Source of the DNA: Gryganskiella cystojenkinii
Taxonomy: Eukaryota; Mortierellomycota; Mortierellomycetes; Mortierellales; Mortierellaceae
Assembly: GCA_015852425.1 (NCBI GenBank)
Contig: JAAAIG010000108.1
Location: 1-64,000, forward strand
Reading direction: 5' to 3'
DNA: 64,000 nt
Shown here one piece after another: positions 21,836 to 33,284 of this stretch (positions are counted from its first letter, which is position 1; each line of letters opens with the position of its first letter). A program made the position numbers and the translations under genes. The notes beneath the pieces are model-generated. The model was not told the DNA's origin. It made no database searches and saw nothing but the letters and a program-made list of their open reading frames with translations.

Positions 21836-24134
21836 ATGGGCAACCTGACTTCTGTGACCCTCGCAACGGACGACCACGACTCTGTGACCATCGACGACAT
21901 TTTCTTCATCGGTGGATGGCATAGCAACTATGACTACAGAAACGATATCAAAAGCAAAAATAATCCTCCTCCTCTTCCTCACCCTCCACACTCCAGTACC
22001 ACTGCCAACTCAAAAAACAATCACAGTCCACAAGTCACCATCTTCGATTGTCCTCATGTCAGCGACATTGACTCTGTGTTATACGGCACAAACTATGACC
22101 AGAGCCAAGCACCGACCCCAACAGCTGCTCCCAACACAAGAAAAGACCCTTATCGTCCTCCATTATCCTCGATCCTGACTGCGCAGAGAGATTCAGTGAT
22201 CGGAACCCTCAAAAGCCTTCTCGCCACAGCTATGCAGGAGACCTGTCCCGCAGTCGCCACTGCTGCCACCACGTGCGGTCATAATACCACCGTTGCTGTC
22301 TCCCTTGGGGAGTCAAATCCACAATCACAGGGTGCCCACACAGAGTCGACAGTCACTGCGACGGCACACAGAGCAATTACAACTTCTAGCAAGGATGATA
22401 ACAGGATGCTTTGCACTGAGATCGACACTCTCACTTCAAAACTGAGGACATGCGAGCTATTCAATGTTGGTCAGGATCAGTCTTCTCTTCCTCTTCCTCT
22501 TCCTCACCGCCATCGTCATCTATCTAAGCCAGAAGACGGATCATCTCCCCATATGATTTCTCCATCGATCTCTCCAAAGAGCGCGATCGAGTCTGTCAAT
22601 CTATTCGCCGTTCTATCGTCATCTTCGTCTTCATCCTCAACAACAACGACACCTCCTCGGACGCCACCACCATCCACTACAGATCTTCTAGACCCTTTTG
22701 AGAATCACAGTTATTATAACAACAGTAACAGCAGTTGTGACAATAGCATCAACAGTTTCGATGGTTTTAACAATGACGGTACTGAAGATGCTAATGGTCA
22801 GACTGAGGAGGACGACAATGGCGACGATGGTAGTGGTTGGTCTGTTCAAACGCAGCGATCTAAGAAGGAGAGACAGAAGAAACGTCTACTGGGCAAAAAG
22901 CAACAAAAGCAAACAAAGAAACAGAGGCCGACCAAAGTTGCGGGAGTTCCTCCGCCAATGGAAAAAGTAGTGTCGGGAGCAACAGCGACATCAATGTCAG
23001 GAACGTCAACGACGATGGCAGTTATGTCGAATATGGAACTGAGGAGGCGGCGGTTCCAGACCTATCGTGAGAGCCTGGAATCGATCCCTTCGAATATGCT
23101 GTACTACCAGGACGAGCGGGTCTTTATCATAAAGGACAAATACCCCAAGGTAAAAAAACAAACAAAACCACAAAGATGTCAATTCACAAAATAAAATAGT
23201 TGTTGCGTGATTGATTTAATTTGGGCGCAGCACGAAAACTGAAATTGACCACACAAAGGTACCATTTTGTTTTTGACCTGGGCGGGATATCCTTGTTCTT
23301 TGTCGATAGTCGATCCATCACTACCTTATCCTTCCAAGAGAGGATATCGAAGGTATTCGATACCTGCGAACCGACCAAGGTGGCATTGAATTGGTCGAAG
23401 TTCTTGAACAACGTGGGCTCTGGCTCATCGAGAGGTATGTCACAAAAGGATTACAGGGAGAGAGACCCGATGCCGCCAAGAATAGACACCAAAAAAATTT
23501 GCCACCAAAATTTACCGTCAAACGTTTTTGCCTTACTTTTGGACAGGTTGAAATCTCAGTCGCCTCAACTGGATTTCATGATGGGTTTCCACGTCTTTCC
23601 AAGCATGTTGTAAGATTTCACCTCCCTTTCTTCCTTCCTCATCTCTTTGCCATCCAAAAAGATATTTCTTAATCGCTTTTATCCATCTTGCAATGTCTCA
23701 CCACTGGTTGTCACCATGGATTTTATCTCTGTTTCTCATTTTGGCTCGTCCCTAGTCAACTTCACATGCACGTCCTGTCAACAGATTTCTGTTCCCCCAC
23801 CCGGTTCCAGGCCCAGTGTTACAACGCGTTCACGACCCAACTCTTTCTCTCAATCTCGGATCTGAGATGGTACCTTGACGACCGAGGATCGTTCGAGTTG
23901 ACGGCCCAGGAACTGACTGCGTATGCGAATGGATTTGCAAACGAAATGAAGTGTCTTCATTGTCAGTGTGTCCTCCCGGACATGGATTTCTTGAGGTCGC
24001 ATATGAAAATTCACCTTGCACGGAGACAGTCAGCATCAGGCGGACAGCGACAGAATCCACAAGATCAACATCCGTCTGAGAAGACTGAGGTGAAAATGAT
24101 CGAGATCGATACCCTTGCGACCACGTCATTATAA
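21836..24134 (+). CDS. HNT3: Aprataxin (HIT plus zinc finger) with long N-terminal extension
   Basis: Four exons (21836-23149, 23310-23434, 23547-23609, 23756-24134) join into 626 aa. The C-terminal third is aprataxin. YYQDERVFIIKDKYPK continues across intron 1 into SIHHYLILPRE. Then come FMMGFHVFPSM, the HIT core LHMHV (His504 and His506), STDF, and a C2H2 finger (Cys567, Cys570, His583, His587; spacing C-x2-C-x12-H-x3-H). The enzyme removes AMP left on DNA 5' ends by abortive ligation and acts in the nucleus. Known fungal forms are about half this length or shorter. Here about 420 Ser/Thr/Pro-rich residues with a basic KKERQKKR stretch come first. The protein starts MGNLTS, a weak fit to an N-myristoylation signal. 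Confidence 0.92.
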
Positions 24135-24900
24135 CACGCACCGAACCCACATACACAAAAAGAATAAAATTTGCGAAAACAGAGTGTATTCCATCCAAAG
24201 AAGAGCGTTTTGTGAGAATTCAACGTACCAACTAGCTGACGGAGAAGAGGAGAGGAGGATTTATGAGGTATACGAGGTATTAATACATAGGTACTGGGTA
24301 TAACATGTATATCCGCCGCGCGAATATTTTGTCTCTAGCATATCTGCCTTTTTAAGAACATTCAGACATCTTATTTTCTTCGGTGCTTTACGACGACCTC
24401 TTCCTCAGACTCATCCTCATCCTCATCCTTCTCTCCTCGGATTCATTTCTTTGTGGACCCTGATCTTCCTGTCCAGTTCGAATCCTCTGACCTTGAGCAT
24501 GAGCATCTCTGTTGAGTTGATGATCATAACAGAGTAATCCTTAGGCCATACCCAGACCCTGCTCTTGCTGTTCCCTTGCTCTTACCCGCCTTCGCTCTCC
24601 CATTTCTTTTCCCGACCTCGCTTTTCCTGCTCTTCCTCCGTTTTTTTCTGCATCTCTTGATCTTTTGGCATCCCTCCCATTTTTGATCTATGTATCTCAG
24701 CGACTCCTAATTTTTCCGCATGGGCCACGCCACATCTTTTCAGGCTCATCCTTCACGGTATGGCGTTGATTTTTCCTCTACCATTTCTCTACCCACTAAC
24801 TTATTCATTTTTTGCACTCTTCCTCGTCTTGTTCCTCACCATTCCCTTCTAAGCTTGCGACCAATCCCTAACCCAACACTTCACACCCTCCCGTTCAAAA
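24135..24900. other. Intergenic region
   Basis: It is pyrimidine-rich, with CTCATC repeats near 24410-24440, and no coding signal is seen. The last part is probably the promoter of the signal-peptide exon at 24901. Confidence 0.5.
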
Positions 24901-24962
24901 ATGCAGTTCCGATATTTGTTTATCGCCTTCGTCTTTATGAGTTTGACAGCGGCTATTCCTAT
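24901..24962 (+). CDS. Signal-peptide first exon of an unresolved small secreted protein gene
   Basis: The ATG opens 20 codons encoding an almost ideal secretion leader: a charged start, a Leu/Phe/Ile/Val core, then LTAAIP. It runs directly into GTAAAT, a plausible 5' splice site, with CTATCTAATAACC and AAG at 25017-25019 as a possible short-intron end. What follows is the intron-like tandem array described separately. The mature product cannot be fixed by reading. One route adds only micro-exons; another adds an exon at 25020 that stops after 17 codons. Partial gene model. Confidence 0.45.
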
Positions 24963-25059
24963 GTAAATATTGATCTTCAACGACAAAATGCTATCTAATA
25001 ACCGAATCGTACATTGAAGACCGATGATGGAACAGCATTCCAGGCCAAGAGACAATTAT

Positions 25060-25910
25060 AACTATTAGACGCAGCTGCAACAGCACCGATCTTGATATGG
25101 CTACTGTCAAGAGAGATAGACACTTGATTGAATGGATCACTAATATGTTCTCTTCCTGTCACCTGGCATCGTCATTTCATCCCCAATAGCTTGTAAGTCG
25201 ATAAACTACTCTCACAACAGCTACTCATGGATGCCGTTGAGAGAGATGGATACTTGGTTGAGCGGATGACTAATATGTTTTCTTCCTGTCACCTGGCATC
25301 GTCATTTCACACTCGATAGCGAGTAAGTTGATACACAGCTGTTGCAACCGCCACTCTGACCTGGCTGCCATCGAGAGAGATGGACACTTGGTTGAGCGGA
25401 TCACTAATATATTTTCTTCATCCCCAATAGCGAGTAAGTCGATAAACTGCTCTCACAACAGCTACTCATGGATGCCGTCGAGAGAGATGGATACTTGGTT
25501 GAGCGGATNNNNNNNNNNNNNNNNNNNNNNNNNNNNNNNNNNNNNNNNNNNNNNNNNNNNNNNNNNNGAGAGAGATGGATACTTGGTTGAGCGGATGACT
25601 AATATGTTTTCTTCCTGTCACCTGGCATCGTCATTTCACACTCAATTGCAGGTAAGTTGATACACGGCTGTTGCAACCGCCACTCTGACCTGGCTACCGT
25701 CGAGAGAGATGGATACTTGGTTGAGCGAATCACTAATATGTTTTCTTCCTGTCACTTGGCATCGTCATTTCACTCTCAATAGCATGTAAGTCGATAAACT
25801 GCTCTCACAATGGCTACTCTTGGCGGCCGTCGATGGAGATATGCACTTGGTTGAGTGGATAACTAACTCGATTTTTGCTGTTTGTGCTGGGTTTTAAATG
25901 TTTTAAGTTA
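25060..25910 (+). repeat. Tandem array of intron-like units (about 110-134 bp)
   Basis: Two alternating unit types share a core, GAGAGAGATGGATACTTGG. Each complete unit starts GTAAGTYG, has ACTAAT about 50 bp before its end, then a TTTTCTTCCTGTC pyrimidine tract, and ends in TAG or CAG. Units run 25193-25319, 25323-25430, 25434 to the gap, 25652-25782 and from 25786. Exactly three bases (CTT, CGA, CGA, CAT) separate most units; at 25651/25652 there are none. The first unit lacks a GTAAGT, and the last ends in a diverged TAACTAAC and pyrimidine region near 25860-25911. See the findings. Confidence 0.8.
25509..25567. other. Assembly gap (N)
   Basis: 59 unresolved bases inside the intron-like array, so the number of units is uncertain. 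Confidence 0.99.
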
Positions 25911-25939
25911 GGTCTAATCCATACCATTGAACATTGGAT

Positions 25940-26210
25940 AATCGGTGTTGTAATACGGGACACGCCTCCTCATTTCCCATCGACAAAGCTGTCCAATAAC
26001 TTGACGACCGGCAGTACTATAGCATGTAGTATGAATTTCATCAAGGACCATTCCTTTGAAGATGATCTCCCTAAAAAATATATTATTTTTGTGTGAACAC
26101 GTTTTCGGCGGGTGATGATTTGAAAAAGACGTGGAGTTGTTTATAAACCCGCTAACTAAGGCGACACAAGGGCCCAGTGCATACTTTGCTAAAGGTAATT
26201 GATGACTAGG
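25940..26210 (+). mobile_element. Probable Ty1/Copia RNase H C-terminal remnant
   Basis: In shifting frames the plus strand reads LSNNLTTGST..MNFIKDHSFE, then after stops FEKDVELFINPLTKATQ. This order resembles the end of Copia polyproteins, where a HI-x-FIRDH-like stretch is followed by an ADxxTKPL-like motif. Stop codons and frame changes break it, so it is a short decayed fragment. The match is from motif memory only. Confidence 0.35.
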
Positions 26211-26786
26211 ACTATTCCGAAGCCATGGAGCGGTATTCATGGAGGGCCAGCCAAGGATACAGTGACGCCCAGTACCGGTGTCGTGTAGAGGGACGCGGAC
26301 ACGCGCTTGGCACGCAGGGGACATTGCGAGAGGCGTGGTCGTACTGGAAAAGCGGCAAGTAGGCCATATACCAGATCTGGAGAAAGCCAATGACGGGGTG
26401 CACGTATAAAGAGTTGGGAATGGACAGGGAGAGTGGATTTCTCGCATTGCTGCCTCTAGCGGCGAACAGAGCTCGTGATGGATTAATTGCGGTAGGGCAG
26501 CGGGAACGAAAAGGCAAGTATTATTGTCATAAAGACTACAGTCGTGAGACCGACAGCAGGAGATGCTCTTTCTCGACAGTGAAAACGAGGTTCAAAGGCG
26601 AAAAATATATCGGAAAGAGAGAGATCAATTTATTCTCTGGGGTCTGAAAGACTGATCGAGTGTGCAGAAAAGTGGCGTATGAAAATTGATGAAAAGAGAG
26701 AAAAAGACAGAAACACCAGTTACTACATCATACCGTCGTTTTCAATTTTCCTTTCTTTGCATTTTGTGCTTGTAGATTTTTTTGCT
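26211..26786. other. Region without a supported gene
   Basis: It follows the Copia-like remnant and leads to the 3' end of the F-box-like gene. Short open frames have no recognisable features. Confidence 0.4.
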
Positions 26787-28673
26787 CTATGAATACTGGA
26801 TCCATTGCATATCCTTCCAATGATCACGGCGGAGCCTGTTCAGCTCCTTCCTGATGATAAAAGGTCCAAGCCCCCGAAGCTCTAGTTTTTGGAGTCGGGT
26901 TAGGTGTGTGAAGGCTTGCAACGCGTCCCGGACGTTTTGTTGTCGTGTCTCGAATAAACTATTGGCTCTTGCAGCCGCCAAACTCCAGCCCGCTGTGGTT
27001 TCAACCTTGAGGTCCTCAAGATCCACCAATATCTCTTTCAGGGATGTCGCGGCCAGACCGAGTCGCAAGTCCTCCAGACAGGTGAGTTCGCCTAGTTGTT
27101 CATACAAGATCTTGGGCAAGATCTCGTCGCTATCTTCCTCTTCCAGTTCCTCCGATGTCGAAGTCGACGCTGACACCGAGACAGAAGCCCTACGTATGGC
27201 AGTGTACTTGACCTTCAAGACTTTCAAATTTTTGCAGACCCAAGGAACGAACCCGGGACGGGTCCGAGTCAACTCGTTGATATCCAAGAAAGGATCTCTT
27301 TTCCTTTCTTGCAGTTGAATCAGCTCGCTTAGTCTGAGGTCCTCTCGTGTGTACCAGGGTGCTTGATTTGGGCACATCAATTCCAAGACCTCGAGTCTAG
27401 GACAGGACGTAAGCAAACCCTGAATCGATTCACTCTTCAATGAGTCAGTGCTGCAATAGATCCTGCACGATTCCAGACTTTCTTTATGAGACTCTAAGAG
27501 GGCGGTCACGACGGGCTCGGGGCCCTCTTGAACAAACCGGGCCGAGAATGATAAGAGTTGGTGAGGTTGACAACTCTTGATGAGAACACTCGCCGCAAGG
27601 CCGACACGATCCTGGTTCTCGTGGCGGTCGACTCCATAGCCTTGCAGGTGTAGGTGTCTCAAGTAAGGGAGATGGTTACGGATGACAGGCGCGAATTCTG
27701 TCGAGGCCCACTCTGGATATGAGGCTGGAACTGAAAGCCATTCAAGGTTGGGACACTGACTTATGTATTTGAAGGTCCTCTCGCGTTCGTGATTGATGAA
27801 GACGTAGGCGAGGTCGATCCATCGGAGTGCAGATGAGAGTGGTGGGGGTTCTTCCGTTGACATCTCATTTCCTAGTTCTCCCTCTTCTCGATTACTCGGA
27901 CTCGTCGTCATCGTCGTCGCCGCAGTCGCGGTCCTCATCCTTGCCATCGTCCTGGTGTCTTCCTCGGAGAATGCCGCAGGGGGGTACTTTGACGGAGACC
28001 AATTCATGGACAGTCGATCGAGTTTGAAAGTCGCGACCCAGAGCAAATCATGGACGTCATAAAAGAAGAGAGGATTGTAATAAGGATCGATAATCAGATG
28101 TTTCAAGGACGGGTGGTGCCTGAGAACCTGGCACAACGATCGCATGACTTCGCCATTGCCCCGAGTATCCCGTGAGAGTCCGACTTTGAGAGTCTCCAAT
28201 TTCGACGAGACCCTGCAGAGCTCAATCAAGACCGGGAGATGCGCTTGGTGGAGTTCCTTATGTTGATGACGACGATGATGGAGACAAGGACTGGCGATAA
28301 AGACGAGGTTGCGACATTGTTGAGTTAAAAACTCCCGCCAGATGGAGGCAAAGTTGGAAGAGACGTGGGTAACATGAGTTGCGAAACGCGTTAGGGCTGC
28401 CTGGGCCTCGGGTCGTAGGAATCGGTTGTAGGTAGCCTTGCGATGGATAAGGATGGTCTTCCAGAGGAAAGGGTTGAACGCGTGGTAAAATTCGCGCGAG
28501 ACGAGGGCACAGTGACGGAGGGAACGCGAATCGAGGTGAGAGCAGATGCGGGCTTGAAGGAGGTGAATATCAAAGATGGTCGCGATGGGTAATGTCGTCT
28601 GTAATGGGACAGGAAAAGAGTTCTCCATGGTGTCCAGGGTGAGCATTTCCAGCTGTTGTTGGACAGCGTCCAT
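26787..28673 (-). CDS. F-box/LRR-like protein, 628 aa
   Basis: Single exon. The first ATG in the frame is at 28673; the frame extends farther upstream but with no ATG. Residues about 25-75 form an F-box-like helix set (IFDIHLLQARICSHLDSRSLRHCALVSREFYHAFNPFLW) with the usual LxxCALVSR and Trp. The rest is irregular leucine-rich repeats (LKHLIIDPY, LEWLSVPASYP, LRHLHLQGYGV, LEVLELMCPN, LKVLKVKYT, LQKLELRGLG). Proteins of this kind are substrate adaptors of SCF ubiquitin ligases in the cytosol or nucleus; the target is unknown. It is divergent from TM9SF3, leaving 365 bp for both promoters. Confidence 0.85.
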   Translation of the reverse strand: MDAVQQQLEMLTLDTMENSFPVPLQTTLPIATIFDIHLLQARICSHLDSRSLRHCALVSREFYHAFNPFLWKTILIHRKATYNRFLRPEAQAALTRFATHVTHVSSNFASIWREFLTQQCRNLVFIASPCLHHRRHQHKELHQAHLPVLIELCRVSSKLETLKVGLSRDTRGNGEVMRSLCQVLRHHPSLKHLIIDPYYNPLFFYDVHDLLWVATFKLDRLSMNWSPSKYPPAAFSEEDTRTMARMRTATAATTMTTSPSNREEGELGNEMSTEEPPPLSSALRWIDLAYVFINHERERTFKYISQCPNLEWLSVPASYPEWASTEFAPVIRNHLPYLRHLHLQGYGVDRHENQDRVGLAASVLIKSCQPHQLLSFSARFVQEGPEPVVTALLESHKESLESCRIYCSTDSLKSESIQGLLTSCPRLEVLELMCPNQAPWYTREDLRLSELIQLQERKRDPFLDINELTRTRPGFVPWVCKNLKVLKVKYTAIRRASVSVSASTSTSEELEEEDSDEILPKILYEQLGELTCLEDLRLGLAATSLKEILVDLEDLKVETTAGWSLAAARANSLFETRQQNVRDALQAFTHLTRLQKLELRGLGPFIIRKELNRLRRDHWKDMQWIQYS

Positions 28674-29038
28674 GTCTTGATGACTGCGGCGCGGCGAGGG
28701 AAGGGAGAAGACTGAAAAGGGCGCGAGAGAAAAGAAGGACGTAAAAGAGGGCTGTGCAAGTCCATTGAGGACGGCGTAAAAAAAGACCGTCACGAAGACG
28801 AGTGAATTCAAAGAAGCATGCAAAAGGCGCCCCGACGCCAATGTCGATTCTCTGTTCGTTCCATTCAGAGTCCATTCATTACATCACTCTTTACTTTTCC
28901 TTTTCGTCTTCTCTCCAATTCTCGGGATTGCTCATCCGTCTGTTCCTCCTCCTCAAAGGCTCTCATCTAGTGCACACCCAGGACTCATCTACTCCTGTGC
29001 CATCTAATCACATAATCACAGCCTTGCTTTTATCAGCC

Positions 29039-31842
29039 ATGGGACGCGTCAACGGTTGGAGGTTCAAGGGACTATTGTCCGTTGCACTGCTCTCGGCCTT
29101 TGCCATCGTCAGTGTCGCAGCAGACGAACATAATCACAAAGTACGCCAGCTTCATCAATCTTTCCCAAAAACGAAATTAAAAACCTGCATATTCCTGATT
29201 TCCTAACAGGGTTTTCATTACTTCATTCGACCGAATATAGTACACCACAGCAGAGGATGTCGTTGTCTGGGCAAACACTGTCGGACCAGGGAGGTACGTC
29301 TATACCAAATAACCGGACAAATGACCTTGGACTTTATTCTGGCTTGAACAATATGAAAAAATACGTGCCCCGTCTTTTTTATCCCAGGAACAAGCACTAA
29401 CGCAATATGCCCTTCAACAAAATAGCAATCGACAGGAAACATATGAATATTTCCAATTACCATATTGCAAAGGAGAAGGCAAAGTCGAGCATCGCCACGA
29501 AACCCTGGGCGAGGCACTCCTCGGCATGGAACTCGTCAACTCGGGCATCCCCATCAAGTTTTCTCGTAAGAGCATTTTTTTGCTGTTTGTTACCAGCGCG
29601 CGTTATTTATAGCTGAAGGGAAACCGAGACATCGCAAACTTACCGACGAAGTTCTTTTGTTTGTTACGCCATGTTCGTTTTCGTCGGATAGAGGATCAAA
29701 GTGATCGACCCATCTGCTCAGAACGGTCCTTGACCGCGCAGGACATCAAGACCTTTCAATACGCCATTAAGCACGACTACTACTTCCAATATTTCATCGA
29801 CGATCTCCCTGTCTGGGGTAAGAGTCCTTGGTTACAAACTGGATAGCTCTGATGCTATGATGTTAGCTGTTATGCAGTCGAGATTAAGAGATTACGATAG
29901 CAGCAACTAAAAACAAAATATTCGTTTTTTGATTTGCTATTTAGGAATGGTTGGCGTCAAGGATGAGGATGGATCCGTCAAGTTGTACACCCACCAACGA
30001 TTCGAATTCGAGTACAATGGAAACCAGATCATCTCGGCTGTAGTCAAGCCCGAGTCGCCCGTGGCCCTGATCGGCAACAGTGTTGCCGGCATGAACGTCG
30101 AGTTTACTTACTCGGTGACTTGGAAGCAGACTCAGACGGAATTCAAATCGAGGTTTGAAAAGTATCTGGACGCGGATTTCTTTGAGAACAAGGTAGACAA
30201 CTCTCAATATTCACAGCTATGGTTCAAGATACCCACAATTGACCAAAGGGTGCAAGTGACTGGTGCAAAGATTTAACAACACATCATCTCTTTGTTCAAT
30301 GTTTGTCGATATTAGATTCATTGGTTTTCAATCTTCAACTCGTTGATGATGGTTCTTTTCCTGACTGGATTCGTCAGTGCGATGTGGATCCGTCATCTCA
30401 GAAGAGATTTCGCCAGATACGACAAGGAAACTGGACTGAACGACTTTGTAAAGAGCCAGGCATTTGACTTAACGCGACAGCAAGAGCTTTTGCTTTCAGT
30501 GAAACAAACATCGCCATGAACGGATTATAACCTACTTTTTTTTTGGTCCCTCCCCGTCCCCACTCCGCGTTCTCTTGCTCATTTACTCTGATAGGACCAT
30601 GATCTAGGCGATGACTATGGCTGGAAGCAGATTCATGGCGACGTGTTCCGACCCCCCTCGAGCCCCATGACTTTTGCTGCGTTTGTGGGAACAGGACATC
30701 AACTGACCTGGACCTCATTCTTTGTGATCATGTACACGATCTTTGGACAGGAATGGACTGAGCGTGCCAGTATCATGACCGCGACCATCTTTGTGTACGC
30801 GTTCACGTCCATGATCTCGGGCTACTCGAGTTCGAGTCAATATGCTCAATACGGAGGGCGGGATTGGGTCCGAGCCATGCTTTTGACTGCCTCGTTCTGG
30901 CCCGGTGCGGTGGCTTTGGTGACGGGATTGACAAACGCGGTTGCGATCTATTATACGAGTTCGCGTGCTATCCCATTCGGCACCATGATTGCTCTCTTAG
31001 CCATCTGGGTCTTCATCGTCTTGCCTGTAAGTGTGTTTTTGTTTCAGATGTTCATATTGGATTTCTTCTGGCCTTCAATATTTCTTTACTTTTTTTTTGT
31101 TAGCTTAATCAAACATACGTCCACTACTTCACAGAGACTCGTCATTTTCTAATTTTTTTGTATATTTGATTTTTAATAGTTGACCTTTGTGGGAACACTG
31201 ATCGGGAAAAACTATGCCGGCAAGGCGGATTTCCCTTGTAGAGTTCATCCGATCCCAAGACCGATCCCTGAAAAAATTTGGTACGCAGAACCGATCGTTG
31301 TGATTGCACTCGGGGGGATCTTGCCGTTTGCGTCCATCTTCATCGAGATTTATTTCTTGTTCACGTCGTTTTGGAATTACAAGGTCTATTACGTCTATGG
31401 GTTTGGGCTGTTGGTCTTTGGGATCGTCATGTTGGTCACGGCCTCGGTTACGGTCGTGAGTACATATTTCGTGATCAACACAGAGGACTATAGGTGGCAC
31501 TGGATGAGTATGGCGACCTGTGGCTCCACGGCAGCGTATGTGTACATCTATGCAGTGTATTACTTTATGCAGAAGACCAAGTAAGTTACCCAGCACCCCT
31601 GTTTATATATTTTTATGAGAATCAGGTTCTATTTGTCAATGATTCAAATTGCTAACTCACTTCTGCCCCATTTTTTTTTGTAATGTTGCTGTAACAGGAT
31701 GTATGGACTCTTCCAGACGAGCTTTTACTTTGGAAACACGGCCTTGGCGTGCATGGCCATCTTCCTGATGCTTGGATCCGTCGGTCATTTTGCGGCCAAC
31801 AAGTTGATTACGAGGATATACCGCAATGTCAAATTGGATTAG
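29039..31842 (+). CDS. TM9SF3: Transmembrane 9 superfamily member 3 (EMP70 family)
   Basis: Nine exons (29039-29140, 29241-29293, 29426-29565, 29692-29817, 29945-30192, 30316-30447, 30595-31026, 31180-31580, 31698-31842) give 592 aa. A signal peptide (about 1-28) precedes a lumenal domain with the TM9 markers [24 protein letters not shown] and [14 protein letters not shown]. Nine helices follow, starting [47 protein letters not shown] and the C-terminal IYRNVKLD are family-typical; the KxD-like tail is a Golgi retention signal. The family works in Golgi/endosomal sorting of membrane proteins. Every junction keeps the frame. Confidence 0.95.
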
Positions 31843-33284
31843 AACAACCCTTTTCTCTAGCATTATATATATTCCTTTACCTTACTAAAGACCTGTCTTA
31901 TCTCTTCTTTTTTTTTGTTGATATACATGAAAGCGTTTTCCATGGCGATGCTGACAAGGATCAACGAGATGAATGGAAGCGAAACAAACAAAGGAAGAGG
32001 TTGTCACGAGAACTTATCGCGTCGTCATTCGGACTCTAGATTGTCCACCCCTCTTTCCATCAAGAACCAGGGGAGCGAACGGCAACTGGTTGGAAAAATG
32101 CAGCAAAAAAAAAAAGAGGGGTTGCGTCTGCGGATTATTCTTCTGGACAGACAAAAAAAAGTTCATAGAGGGAAGTTGCACACGCGGATTAACCACGCGT
32201 TGAGTTTTTAGTACGTTGGAGAGAAAGGGGCTGAACAATTGCGGAGGGACGGAAAAAAGAAGTCGGATGATATTTTTTTTTGTTGTCCGTCCTCCCCTGG
32301 GCGGCTGTTCCTCGTTGTTGTGTTCTTGCTCCACACGACAACGAGAATGCAGGGACAGAGATGAAGAGAGAGTTAGAGGGAACAGACCCTAGATAGAAGG
32401 AGAAACACAAATATACTCTTCAAGTCTGAAGTTTTCCTATTGGCAAAGAAAACAGATCCGCGTAACCGTTCTTCCGCGCTTTTCTTCGCTGCAATGGTTG
32501 TTCCTGATTTCTGTACTTTTATTTTTGTGCAATGGGTGTTCCCCCTTTTTTGCTTTGTCGCCTTTGGTGCCACAAAAATACTCAAAGTGAGATAAACAAC
32601 AAACACAGGGGTTGACAAAAGATGGACAGCCAGTACGATCGGTGGAAGAGAAGGCGCTAAAAAAAGTCAGGGCCGTCTCTTTTGACAAAGCCCATAGATG
32701 CCCCACGGAACTGGACTACGAAAAACAGACATCTGATGATGCTCCTGTTTGCCGCGCGGTTTGTCAATTTTTTTTTTTTTTTTTTTTTGGGAGTTGAGGG
32801 GGTTGTTGTTTTGATGTGGGTTAGATGTAGATGTCTGTGCACACAAAGAAAGGCAAAAGAAAAATGCTCTCTTTGTGTTTTCAACTTCCTTTTTTTTTCT
32901 GCTCTCTTTTCTTGTTTTCTTCCCATTCCTTTGTTTGCTCCTGCTCCCCTGTCAGTCTCATTTCGTTTTGTTGTGCTGTTTGCTGTTTTGTTTCTCTCTT
33001 TCCTCGGCTTACATATATCCTCTCGATCGTTCGCCTTCCACACTTAATTACTATCACAAGCATCCAATTTTTGACATGCACCAAACCTCGGACATATCTT
33101 GATTACCTTCATTATTACGTTTATCTCGAAAAAAACCACATTGATACAACGGCATTTTGCATAAAACGACTCCCCCTCCTCCTCCCCCTCTTGTCCAACT
33201 TTCTGTCCCGCTCCGCCTTTCCTCTTCGGACTCTCTTATTTCAATAGAAAGAGAGACCGAGACCCTCTACACCCTACACTCGTC
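31843..33284. other. Intergenic region
   Basis: About 1.4 kb of homopolymer-rich sequence, including a run of about 23 T near 32767-32790. The last 250 bp are strongly pyrimidine-rich and probably form the promoter and leader of the PLC-X-like gene. No gene is supported on either strand. Confidence 0.5.

Noticed and set aside
23221..23613. Alternative reading of aprataxin exon 2 (YHFVFDLGGISLFF)
   Set aside because: It cannot be joined in frame to exon 1. The frame beginning SIHHYLILPRE at 23310 joins in phase and gives the family motif.
25080..25780. Repeated peptide ERDGYLVERMTNMFSSCHLASSFH read from the tandem units, like a multi-copy pheromone precursor
   Set aside because: Each unit ends in a stop codon, the units are not joined in one frame, and the GTAAGT, ACTAAT and TAG positions fit introns better than coding repeats.
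28674..28841. 56-codon hydrophobic N-terminal extension of the F-box-like gene
   Set aside because: It has no ATG; the only way to include it is a TTG start. The first ATG is at 28673 in a good context.
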